Assembly: GCA_029298735.1 (NCBI GenBank)
Contig: JANSLP010000063.1
Coordinates: 1 to 64,000, forward strand
DNA length: 64,000 nucleotides
Direction: 5' to 3'
Origin: Ophiostoma sp. CBS 140.51
Lineage: Eukaryota; Ascomycota; Sordariomycetes; Ophiostomatales; Ophiostomataceae
Shown in pieces: positions 1 through 10,100 of the stretch. Both the position numbers and the translations under genes were made by a program. Position 1 is the first letter of the stretch. Each line of letters starts with the position of its first letter. Below the pieces are notes generated by a model. The model was not told the origin of the DNA. It made no database searches and saw only the letters and a program-made list of their open reading frames with translations.

Positions 1-588
1 GCAGGAGGAGGGTCGGGCGGTAGGGAGGCCATTTCGTGGGTGCTTTTGATGCTTTTGGTAATGCTTCTGGTGATGATGTTGACGATGTTGACGATGAAAT
101 GGGCCAAAATGATTACATAATATATTTTATTTGCACCGGTCCTGTCGACCAATCAGGGGCCGTTTTGAAATTATGTAATAAATTTTATTTGCACCGGACC
201 GGTGCACCTATTGGGAGCCTCTCAGGGCACCATGATTACATAATACGAGAACCTCAAAATCGACTTCCCGCGGTAAGAAGCGGTTTTCGACTCCGATCGA
301 GGCCAAGCGCTGACACGGAGCTCCTGGAGTCACCAATTGGGCAGACTGCTGCAGAAATCACGCCGTATCTAGGCAAAAACAGTTCACAGGTATGTTTTAC
401 AAAATATGAGGTCCCATGTATTGTTGTGGACCCCTGTTTTCCCTCTATGAAAATTGTCTTTTATCGCGAACTTCTCGAGATTTCTTATTGCCGGCCTTCT
501 GCATTGCAATATATGGGACGGGAATGCTTCCATTCGTGGTTGGTTATCATCAATACTGATTTTGTGCCTTGTGCCATAGGTTACCACC
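1..588. other. Intergenic/5' region upstream of COQ2, with short repeats
   Basis: No convincing gene. A frame is open through part of this stretch, but it has no ATG start and low-quality composition. The visible structure is a pair of imperfect direct repeats (113-139 and 171-197, three mismatches in 27 positions) that end in the same run ATTTTATTTGCACCGG. A third copy of the leading word GATTACATAATA lies at 234-245. The rest is probably COQ2 promoter and leader. Confidence 0.5.
113..197. repeat. Imperfect direct repeat, two copies 58 bp apart
   Basis: Copy 1 at 113-139 and copy 2 at 171-197 differ at three positions by eye. Both end in ATTTTATTTGCACCGG. Directly after copy 2 the sequence GCACCGGACCGGTGC is almost perfectly palindromic. 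An inverted relative lies near 3641-3674 (CCGGTACA followed by TATTATGTAATC). This may be a small non-autonomous element remnant or a promoter motif; the sequence alone does not decide. Confidence 0.55.
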
Positions 589-1848
589 ATGAGGTCAGTG
601 TGCTTTCGTGGCATCCGGACCCTGCAGCCGGGATGCCTGTCTCCACGGCGCATTGCCTTGGGCCCGATGCCGTTAAAGGCTGGACAGATCATCTACGCCA
701 GTCTTTCGACAGGCAGGTCTAGCTGGAAGAGCTCCGGCGTGCCAGTCAGAGCATCAACCGTGCGGATATCAGGGCCACCAGCCCTTGCCCGGATCCACAC
801 CACGGCTGTCGTTTCCAGTGCGGCTGCGACGGTTACAGCTACCACAGAAGCTCCGCCGCCAGTACCATATATACCGCCGACAACTGGCCTTTTATCGGTA
901 CTGCCAAAGTCGTGGGTGCCGTACGCTGAGCTGATCCGCCTGGACAAGCCCACCGGCTCCTACTACCTCTTTTTCCCCTGTCTTTTCTCAACTCTCATGG
1001 CCGCACCAATGGTCGAGCCGGCAATGGCTTCTCCGGCCTCAGTCGCCGGCACCACTCTGCTCTTCTTCACGGGCGCCATCATTATGCGTGGTGCCGGCTG
1101 CACCATCAACGACTTGTGGGACCGCAATCTCGACCCTCACGTCACTCGCACACGTCTGCGGCCGATTGCCCGTGGTGCCGTGACACCTTTCAACGCCCTG
1201 GTGTTCACCGGTGCACAACTGCTCGCAGGCCTTGCCGTCCTGCTGCAGTTTCCGACTTCCTGTCTGTTCTACGGCATCCCCAGTTTGGCCCTGGTCGCGA
1301 TCTACCCGCTGGCCAAGCGTGTGACCTACTACCCGCAGTTTGTGCTGGGCCTGACTTTCTCGTGGGGCGCCATCATGGGCTTCCCCGCGCTCGGCATTGA
1401 TTTGTTGTCTAACTCGGCGGCCCTGGCAGCCTCTGCCTTTTTGTATACATCCAACATTGCCTGGACGGTGCTCTACGACATGATTTATGCCCACATGGAC
1501 ATCAAGGACGACGCTAAGGCGGGTATCAAGAGCATTGCGCTCAAGCACGCGGCGCAGACCAAGGCTGTGCTGATGGGTCTGGGTGCGGTGCAGATTGGCC
1601 TTCTGGCTGCCGGGGGTGTGGCCTCAGGCGCGGGCCCGGCTTTCTTTGTGGGTAGCTGCGGTGGTGCCCTGGCCACGCTGGGCATCATGATCAAGCGAGT
1701 CAAGTTGGAGAGTGTCAAGAACTGCTGGTGGTGGTTTGTCAATGGCTGTCTGTTGACTGGTGGTGTTATTAGTCTTGGCCTGAGTGCCGACTACCTGGTC
1801 CGGTACAACAAGCAGAGGACGGAAGAGAAGAAGAAGATTGAGGCATAG
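589..1848 (+). CDS. COQ2: 4-hydroxybenzoate polyprenyltransferase, mitochondrial (COQ2)
   Basis: Single-exon gene of 419 residues. It is an UbiA-family integral membrane prenyltransferase that attaches the polyprenyl tail to 4-hydroxybenzoate in ubiquinone synthesis, in the mitochondrial inner membrane. Both diagnostic Asp-rich motifs are present: NDLWDRNLD from residue 174 and YDMIYAHMDIKDD from residue 296; in the family they bind Mg-diphosphate. Between and after them lie several hydrophobic helices. The first 50 or so residues are Arg/Ser-rich with few acidic residues, as expected of a mitochondrial presequence. The ATG at 589 has a good context (CACCATGA) and is the first Met of the frame; a GPMPLKAG Met further in could be an alternative. 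Convergent with the uS12 gene downstream. Confidence 0.93.
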   Translation: MRSVCFRGIRTLQPGCLSPRRIALGPMPLKAGQIIYASLSTGRSSWKSSGVPVRASTVRISGPPALARIHTTAVVSSAAATVTATTEAPPPVPYIPPTTGLLSVLPKSWVPYAELIRLDKPTGSYYLFFPCLFSTLMAAPMVEPAMASPASVAGTTLLFFTGAIIMRGAGCTINDLWDRNLDPHVTRTRLRPIARGAVTPFNALVFTGAQLLAGLAVLLQFPTSCLFYGIPSLALVAIYPLAKRVTYYPQFVLGLTFSWGAIMGFPALGIDLLSNSAALAASAFLYTSNIAWTVLYDMIYAHMDIKDDAKAGIKSIALKHAAQTKAVLMGLGAVQIGLLAAGGVASGAGPAFFVGSCGGALATLGIMIKRVKLESVKNCWWWFVNGCLLTGGVISLGLSADYLVRYNKQRTEEKKKIEA

Positions 1849-2440
1849 ATGGGGGAAAGAGACAAAGAAAGAGGAGCACTCTTACCATGTACTTGTATGT
1901 AACACAAAATGTAGGAGTGACGAAATATAGAGGTCTTTAGGCAATGATAACATGTCGATATCACAAGGAACAATATGATCTTTTTTTGAATGTTTTTACG
2001 TTGTTTTTGCTTGACTTTGCGACTATCAGAAACCCATACCAGGAACATGGGACAACCAACTCGCTCGGTAATGCGAAGAGGAACAGTATATACAGTTATA
2101 TATCATAAAGTCCCTTCCCACATTGGCTCAAGAGTCGAGCCCCGGACGCCATCAGCCTCTCTCAGCTTGTCGTTCCCTGTTGGCCGTGCAGTCCAAGTGT
2201 GGTGGGCTGCACCGTTTTTGCCAGTCACAAATTTCGTCGGTTGGTCCTTTTGAAATGCTTTTTTGTCTTTTGCGTCGTTTTGAATTTTGTGTAACAAGTT
2301 GAAAACCGATAACCCAAGTTTTTGTTTGAAGTTCAGTGTCGTTCCACACAATTCCGAACCCAGCCCATTCGACGCCGTTTAGGTGCATACATCCTCCGCG
2401 AAATATTTGAGTGAAAAAGAAAGACAAAGGATCGAGCTGT
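1849..2440. other. Convergent intergenic region (COQ2 / RPS23 3' ends)
   Basis: Holds the two facing 3' UTRs. AT-rich with T tracts (for example 1981-2010). I see no gene or structured element. Confidence 0.5.
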
Positions 2441-2942
2441 TTACGATCTTGGCTTCTCCTTCTTCTCCTTCCACAGGGCCAGCAGACCGACACCGGACAC
2501 CTTGACGACCTTGAAACGCACACCGGGGATATCACCCTTGGCCTTGCCCTTGCGACCGAAACCGGCAAGGAGGACCTCGTCGTTCTCGTCGACGAAGTTC
2601 AAGCAACCGTCATTGGGGACTGGACGTGTTAGTGACTGCTCACGAGAGGTGTTGAGTAATTTGAATATCGTGGGGGAACCTACCGAAAGCAGTGACCTTC
2701 TTGCCGTTCTTGATGAGCTGGACACGGACACACTTGCGGATAGCCGAGTTGGGCTGCTTGGCCTCAACACCGACCTTCTCCAGAACAATGCCCTTGGCGT
2801 GGGACGAGCCACCAAAGGGAGACGACTTGAAAGCGGTGCCCAGGGCACGCTTCTTGTAGGCAAGATCGGACCAACGCTGCTCACGGCGGTTGTTCCGGAG
2901 CTTGCGCGCTGCGTTAAGACCACGAGGCTTTCCTTTACCCAT
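2441..2942 (-). CDS. RPS23: 40S ribosomal protein S23 (uS12)
   Basis: Coding exons are complement(2684..2942) and complement(2441..2619), split by a 64-nt intron (2620-2683; donor GTAGGT, branch CTAAC, acceptor CAG). The spliced product is 145 residues, the exact family length. It begins MGKGKPRGLNAARKLRNN, carries the universally conserved KQPNSAIRK loop that faces the decoding centre, and ends KEKKEKPRS. The intron interrupts a Val codon (KVTAF-V-PNDG). Upstream, a donor at 3314/3313 (GGTACGT), a CTAAC branch and a TAG acceptor at 2948-2950 suggest a further 5'-UTR intron of about 367 nt ending five bases before the ATG. Divergent from the gene at 3795, convergent with COQ2. Confidence 0.96.
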
Positions 2943-3794
2943 ATTTGCTAGAAACGGAGAGTGTTAGACAGATGGTTCCGTGAGACGTTGGAGAGAAAAT
3001 GAAGTCGGACCGAGGCCAAAGCGTGAGAGAGCAGACAGTTGTCGAAAAGCGATAAGGTGGCGGGGAGTGTTGGAAAGGAGAGTGATGTTGAAGACGAAAA
3101 GAAGAAGAGCGTCGAGAAAGCTGCGTTGATCGATGTATCGAGTTGTCTCGCCGTCTGTGTCGTCGTATTCGATTTGTAAGAAAATGTCGTGATTTCGAAT
3201 TTCGAGAAAAGTCGATCGAATAAAATGCCCAGTCGCTGTCAAATGTCGAATGCTGTCGCTCTCTCGATGCAATGGCCCGTCAAGGAGTGTCAGGATGTGC
3301 CAGTGCAAACGTACCGATTCGTGTGTGGTGATCGCTGTGAAGATGGTTTGTTGATGGAGGAGGAGTTGGGAAGTCGAGAATAGCAGAAAAACTTCAGAAC
3401 TACGATTGAAACTTTTTTGGGTGTCTGGGGCTGGCGAAAAATTGGGCGACCAAAGAAGTAGGGGCGCACCATTCCCCTTTCGCTCCGGTAGGGTTTTCTC
3501 GCCCTACCCTTTCTCATGGAATAAGTGGGGCAACAAGAGGAAGAAAATTCTCTGGCCTATCGCCCGCACTTACAAAAGCCCCGCAGTCACATGATCCAGT
3601 ATCGTTAAGTCCGACAGTCTCATATAAAGATATGCATCTACCGGTACACCTCTTTAATGACATATTATGTAATCGAAACTTGCTGGTGGGTCCCATCTCA
3701 AGCTCCTGACAGCTCCCTTGACGACATACCAAACGAGCGATAACAGACGACGCCAACCCTTACTGGCAAACATTTCAATCACAAAGATGTAGCC
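2943..3794. other. Divergent promoter region with predicted RPS23 5'-UTR intron
   Basis: Lies between two divergent genes. The left part (2948-3314) is best explained as a 5'-UTR intron of RPS23. The right part includes a TCACATGA palindrome at 3586-3593 and, at 3641-3674, an inverted relative of the left-edge repeat. It ends with the start-stop uORF at 3787. Confidence 0.5.
3787..3792 (+). promoter_or_regulatory. Start-stop uORF (ATG TAG) two bases before the main start
   Basis: ATG at 3787-3789 is followed directly by TAG at 3790-3792, then CC and the main ATG at 3795. If the transcript begins upstream, this minimal uORF would hold ribosomes at the start codon and lower translation of the downstream protein. 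It matters only if the transcription start is 5' of 3787, which I cannot see. Confidence 0.45.
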
Positions 3795-4958
3795 ATGTCT
3801 CAGTGGACAAAGGGAAAATTCAAGCAGCGGGGGCCACCGCCGGCCCTCTTCTCGCACTCCTCGCCAGCGGCATCAAACGTCTCTCTCGCGGGTGGAGACA
3901 CTGGAAGCGGCACGGCTGCTGGAGGAGCAGGCACCTCCGGGCATGGCCAGCCGAGCAATGCCACGGGCAGTACCGGGCTCGGACTGAGTGCTGTCAGCAC
4001 GGCATCCGGTGCCAACACAGCGGCCACATCCCGCATGCCATCGCTACCAACACTGCAACGCACAACATCACGACTTCGGCAGGAGGTCAGCAATGGAGCT
4101 GGCGGCGGTGGAAGCTCGTCGGGCGGCGGTCCACCTCCGGCATTGTCTGCAAGCTCATCTGCAGCGCACAGCCAGGCCGTCGGTCATCAGGGCTCCTCCC
4201 TGCTAGCCCCAGGCGGAGGCTCGGTGGCCACGCCAACAGGCAGCGGCACATCTGCCACGACGGCAGCCGCGGCGACCAAAGCCCGTGCACCTGGAACATC
4301 CTTTTCTCTGCCACTTCCTCTACGCCATGCCTCCTCGACACGAGCCACCGATAGGACGGACGCGCTCTGGGCCGAGATGCAGGCCACGCTCGAAGAAGTT
4401 GAGCTGTCGGCGTCCGAAGGCACCCGCGTCTTTGGCCCCGACCACGACCAGAAACTGGCTGCGCTGCGTCAATCACAGATTGCGCTGGCCCAGGCATGGG
4501 CACACAGCGAGGCCGACGAGGCCGGCCACATCAGCGGCGAAGGCATGCTGGGCGAGGGCGAGCTCTCAGCCAACAACCTGCTCAAGGCTGCGACCAACAC
4601 GGCGACGAGCATGTCCGGCGGCAGCGGTGGCGGTGGAAAGGACGACGAGGCCTCGGCCAGTGGTGGTTTCAAGGGAGGAGGCGCCGGCATGGACGGCAGT
4701 GCTGCCACGCATTCACGAGACAATGTGGACCGTTTCGGTAACCGCCCACTGGAAGAGGAGACGCAGGTTGATATCTTGCTGGCCCGCAAACGGCGCGAGG
4801 CCAACGACCGCTACTTCCAGCGTGTGAACCGGGGTGTGCTGGATGTCGTGGCCAAGCTCGAGGATGTGGCCGATGCCATGCGGGCCGTGGAGCAGGAGAG
4901 CATGGACATCTGGGGCGGCGACAACGACAGCGAGCAGCAGGCGAGCTTTGCAACGTGA
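3795..4958 (+). CDS. Low-complexity fungal protein of unknown function
   Basis: Intronless, 387 residues. Residues 20-190 are disordered and dominated by Ser, Gly, Ala, Thr and Pro. Two conserved-looking segments stand out: a helical piece around residues 190-235 (from ALWAEMQATLEEVELSASEG to the QIALAQAWA stretch) and a C-terminal helical block from about residue 325 (VDILLARKRREANDRYF through LEDVADAMRAVEQESMDIWG). The C-terminal block reminds me of a fungal domain of unknown function (possibly DUF5315), but I cannot verify that. No signal peptide or membrane segment is visible. The start is the ATG at 3795, directly after the start-stop uORF. No function can be assigned. Confidence 0.8.
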   Translation: MSQWTKGKFKQRGPPPALFSHSSPAASNVSLAGGDTGSGTAAGGAGTSGHGQPSNATGSTGLGLSAVSTASGANTAATSRMPSLPTLQRTTSRLRQEVSNGAGGGGSSSGGGPPPALSASSSAAHSQAVGHQGSSLLAPGGGSVATPTGSGTSATTAAAATKARAPGTSFSLPLPLRHASSTRATDRTDALWAEMQATLEEVELSASEGTRVFGPDHDQKLAALRQSQIALAQAWAHSEADEAGHISGEGMLGEGELSANNLLKAATNTATSMSGGSGGGGKDDEASASGGFKGGGAGMDGSAATHSRDNVDRFGNRPLEEETQVDILLARKRREANDRYFQRVNRGVLDVVAKLEDVADAMRAVEQESMDIWGGDNDSEQQASFAT

Positions 4959-7182
4959 GGGTGTTTGGGTGGCAGTGGTTCTATTTAATACATGCTTTTC
5001 TTCTTCAAGCGTATCATTTTCTGTTGGGTTTGCATCTTTTCACAGCAACAAGGATTCATGGTTATGGCGTTGACTCTTTTTTCTTTCTCTTTTTTTACTT
5101 CATCATTAACGCCCGGCCTCTGATGGGAGGTATAATAAAAACTGGCACATTTTTTTTCTCGCCCTGTTCTAATAAATATGAGCAAACATAATTCTTTCCG
5201 ATACTCACGGGCATGTGCAGATATGTGTGTGTAGATCTATTGCTTTGTATGTAGTCGGCACTCTCGGGGCTGTGAGACGTGCATTCTTTCCTTGCTTACA
5301 AAGTAGGATTCATCAGGTGCCTCTCGATGGACAGTGCGGGAAACCAAAAGACAACCTATAAGAATAAGCATTTCAAGAGTACCATTCGAAAATTATTCCT
5401 ACAAGAATAAACTCTCATTCGTTTTATTCTGTCCTGTGCGTTCTGTGCCTTAGGTCAAGGTTCTTTTCTCTGTCCTTCTTTTGAAAATCAAAACCTTTCG
5501 ATATCTGTCGTGGTGTATTTTGTGTGACTTTGTTTTTAGCCGCCGTATTCTGTGTGTCTGTCTTATTTACAGTCTGCAGTCTACAGCTTTCAATTTACGG
5601 AATTCGGTTTACGGTTTTCAGTATCTTGTACTTTTTCTTTCCTTTTTTTATTTTTTATTTTATTTTATTTTTTTTTAAAAAAAGAATGAAATAAATCATA
5701 AAATAAAACGATATCAGAACCTTTTCAACCTTCCTTACATTTGATAGCTTTCTGTTTTTTGTTTCCCGTTTCCCCTTTTCTATCGATGTTGCAACAAATC
5801 TATAAAAAGACCAAGCCCGAGATCGTGTCTCTTCGTTTTGTTTCGTTTTATTCTCCCTTGCCTCTTCTCTTTAAAAGTTTAAACTCACCCTTGCTTGTGA
5901 TACTTTACACAGGACCGGACCAGGGCCTTGATCCGCTCACATGTCAGCCCTCCGCCTTGCTCACTTTTCATTTTGCCCGTCGCCTTATTCAATGGCTCAG
6001 TTGTGGGTTGCCTGGTTATGCAGAAGCTGAAAGTCGATGAGAGCCGCATGATGAATGTGAAGAGCACCAACAGTGTAAGGTATGAGCAGCGAATCAGTCA
6101 CTCTCTTTTTCTCTTTAGCTCTTACCGTGCTAACAAACGTTTGTTCCAGCGGTTAATTGAGCCCCACTCACAATTGTTTCTTGGTGTCCGCACGCTAATG
6201 TGCACAGTGTTCAGGCTTTCAAATCACACAATCCACAGCCAATCCGTTGCGGCCCACCGCCAACTTTTGCTCAGACACGTCAAGCTGCCTGTTGCCTCTT
6301 TCTGCCAGCCTGCCGGCTGCTCCTTCCGCCTTGCGGCGCCTGTTTCTGCCCACTGCTCACTGGCCGCTCCTGCCCATTCACTATTCACCATTCACTGCCG
6401 ATTACGCCTCACCGCCCGGCGTTACTGGCCCTTCTGTTTGGCCAACAGGCAGACGGAGCTGGCCTGACCTCATTGAAGCACTAGCCTGATTCGCACCTTC
6501 CCTACTGGACAGCAAGCAGCGCCTGCGCCTGCCGCCCCCAGCAAAGAAGTCGCCGTCTGGTACAGCAAAGCCTGAAATTTCGAACCTTCTGCATCTCCAC
6601 CTTCCTTGACTTTTGGACCTCACCTTTTCTTTTTCGATCTCTTTCGACCTCTTTCATCCCGCAACCTCCCGCCATCTCTACACCCGACCGATTTCGTCCT
6701 CTCTTTTGCATTCAATCCTATAATAACGACACCTACTTTATACGGAACGACGATTTCATCCCACGACGTGCTTTTCGCGACGACCTGACACCATCGCCCT
6801 GGTGCTCTAGCTTCGACTACGAGGCTGCCGATTTTCCGGAGAGACGAACCTGCACGTCCGTCTCTCTTCTTCTGCCGGCCACCACAGCTCCGGGCCTACC
6901 GACTATTTCATCTGAATCTTTAGATATATCCGACGACTCTCATCCCGGCTCGTTTTCTTTCTTGGATGCTCGATCCGTCCGGGCGGAGTGAACGCCACCC
7001 ACGCGTTGTTGGCCGCGGAGGGGGAGATCCAAGCTGAGAGCCATCTCACGCTTTTCCCTTTCCTTCCTTTTTCTTTCTCGACTTTTCGACCTTTTCTCTT
7101 TTCCACCCACGACCTCAACCTCTTCCTCTTTTTCGATCCGAGCTTCTAGCAGTCCCGACACACCCGTCCGGGCGCCGTCACG
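4959..7182. other. 2.2-kb intergenic region upstream of the TOM1-type ligase
   Basis: No supportable gene. Contains homopolymer-rich DNA (T/A runs at 5640-5700), then pyrimidine-rich DNA from about 6600 to 7140 that looks like the long C/T-rich leader typical of highly spaced fungal promoters. Open frames here are short and of biased composition. Confidence 0.5.
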
Positions 7183-10100
7183 ATGGGCAAGATCACAAAG
7201 GTGCTTCAGCCGAAGCATCGGGAGTCCATGGTATGTTTGCTTTTTCCTTTGTCTTGATGCCGTGTTTATTTGTTGCTAGACGTGCATCTGGGCTCTCAGC
7301 CTGCTCTCAGTTTATTCTCCAGTCTGCTCTCCACCGCCGGTTGTCCCCCTGCTAACATTCCCGTTCTCTCTCTAGTCACCTTGGCTGGCCGAATATGTCC
7401 AAAATGCTACGAACTCGCCACTGCCACTCCTTCCCAAGGTCCTTGACCAGTTCCCGGCACGATGGCCCCTCCCCCGTGGCGACATGTATCACTGGATCCC
7501 GCTCCTGAACCGATTTGACAACATCCTCGAGTGCTTTGTTGAGACATACGAGCTCCGGGGTGCGCCTCAAGCCCGCGACTTCGCCAGCGAGATCCTCCTC
7601 CAGACAACGACACATCCCATCGATTTCCGCGCTAGCAACAAATATGACGCTGCCGAGCTGAGAAAGCTGGGTTTTGGGGCGGATGCCGATGCTCAGTTGG
7701 TGCTGGCCGTGCTCAAGTTTACCCGCAATCTGCTGCAGCACTGCGGCAACCGGAGCATCTATGCTAGCAGTTCGCATCTTAGCAGCCTGCTCAACTCGTC
7801 GTCGCTGCACATCCTGAAAGCTTCCCTGCATGTCGGCCACGAGCTGGCTCTGCGGTACCACGCGTCGTACAAACGTACTAGTTCTACGTCTCGCGCGTTC
7901 CATTCCGCTCTGCTGCAGAACCACTATGACATCAGCTTAGATCGAGTACAGCAGCTCGCTCTGCCGTTTGTCAAGACACCTATCGCCGGCGCTTCCACGT
8001 CCTCGGGCCCCTTTGGAAGCTCAAGCTCCGCTCCTACTCTACAGCGCACGCCGTCGACGCCTGCCCCCGCTGCTGCTTCCAGCTCGAGCGCCGCCGCCGC
8101 CACGCCAGTCCCGCCATCGACAGGCAAGGGCAAGGAGAAGGCCCACGGCGACTCGCCAAAGGCCGTGACGACCATGTACTCCAACGACTTCATTGCCATC
8201 GCTACGAGCGGCCATGCCGGTGCTGCACCCACCGACGCGGCTGCCCAAGGTCCGGACTGGAGCTCTTGGGGCGATATTAAGATCACATACTACCCCCAGC
8301 ACCAGTCCCGACAGCAGGACGGCCCGGGATCCGACCCGCAAGACTCGTCACCCAGCCATCAGCCACAGAGCGTGCACGACCGCACAGGCTACTCCTCCAT
8401 ACCCTCTACACCAACACCGCTCCGCCGCACGTCTACTATGGGCTCTCAGACACAGGACCGCACCCCAAGAGTGTCTGGCCAGTCCCTGGAGGACGCCTCG
8501 TCGCCCCTCACTCCTGCGCAAACCCGGACGCCTGGCAACGCTGCTGGCGAGGAGACCTCTGCGGCCTCGGGCCAGCGCCACTTTGAGCTCCCGTCCCGCG
8601 TTGTTCAGTCCTCGACCGTCTACGAGCTCATTGCCCGCTGCCCTGCTGATATGCCCGAGACAGCACGCTACGAGTTGTTGAGTCGTATTCGCATTGCTGA
8701 GGCTTTGCTTGGTGACGAAGAGAACCGTCAGCTGGCTCTGGCCGTTCGCCTGCTGGCCATCACCAACCTCGCGTTTATCCACCCCGAGGCTGTGTTCCTT
8801 GAGCAGGTGCTGAAACAGGATGCAGAAGAGCCCAGACGATTCCAGCTCGCCTATCAGCTTGCCGAGCTGATCCGCCCTGGCGCAGGCAAGACCCCCGTGC
8901 CCATCTGGCTGCAATCGATTGCACTGCAACTGCTCGAGAGCCTGGCTGGATTCGCTTCCAAGACCAACGATGTCGTCACGGCCGTCAACGCTACTGTCAA
9001 TCATGGTGTCCTCCTTTATGTTCTGCGCAAGGCCGTGGCGGACATGAAGGATCCCAAGCCCGAGAGCCCCGAGGAGATGATTCTCAACGACGACTGGCGC
9101 AAGCAGCTGTTTTCTCTGACGCTCCACCTGACGGCCGGAAACAGAATGCAGGACATTGTTGGTGCCGGCCTGATGGAGATTTTGGTCGACGCTCTCAAAG
9201 TGCGGTCCCCCGTCGCAGAGCGCAACTATCTCGTCGTTGTGACGTTTTTGGACACCATCGTGCTCAACTTCCCGACGTCGTTCCAGCCATTTGCTTCCGC
9301 CCACGGCTTGGATGTCGTCTCGCAGCTGCTCGTCGATACCGTGGCTTCTGCTCAGGAAGCTGTCCAGAAGGGCGAGATTACCGGCCGCGAGATGCGTTGC
9401 AGTGTTATCGACTACGACATCCCCTTTTACCTTCAACAGACGCTGAAGTGGTTGCTCAAGTTCATCTATCATCTGATGGCCAGCTCGTACCAGTTTGGCC
9501 CGGGCAACGACCGTCTTCTTCGCAATCTCGTCGACAACTCCCAGCTGCTGCAAAGCATGCGCACCATTATCGAGAACACTACAATGTTCGGCTCTGTTGT
9601 CTGGACCAATGCTGCGACTACATTGAGCCACTTTATCAACCATGATCCGACCAGCTTTGCAGCCCTGTCCGAATCGCATCTCATCCAGAGCTTCCTCGAG
9701 TCCATCACCGGCCGACCTCTACCTGCTGCCGCTCTCCCAAAGGCACCAGGCGAGGAGTCCACCGAGAGTGGCGCCGGTGAGAACACAGGTGGCGATGGTG
9801 GTGAGGCTGCTAGTGGTGCTGACGGCAATGGCAGTGCGAGTGCCGCTGGCCCTAGCAACAACGACCAGGGCAACGACGAGAACGATGAGGAGAATGACGA
9901 CGAGAACGACGATGATGACGATGACGACCGTGACACGACATTGTCAGACGAGTCGTTCCCTGACGAGACCGAGAACACCAAGCCTCCTCTGTCTCGCGAA
10001 GAGCTGGCCCGTCCACGCGACTGGACTCTTGCCGGCGGCATCCTGCCTTCGACAGAGGTCATCGGATCAATCCCGTCTATCCTCAACTCCATCTCGCTCA

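Noticed and set aside
36..722. Open frame before and overlapping COQ2
   Set aside because: It starts at GTG, has no motif, and overlaps the well-supported COQ2 start in another frame.
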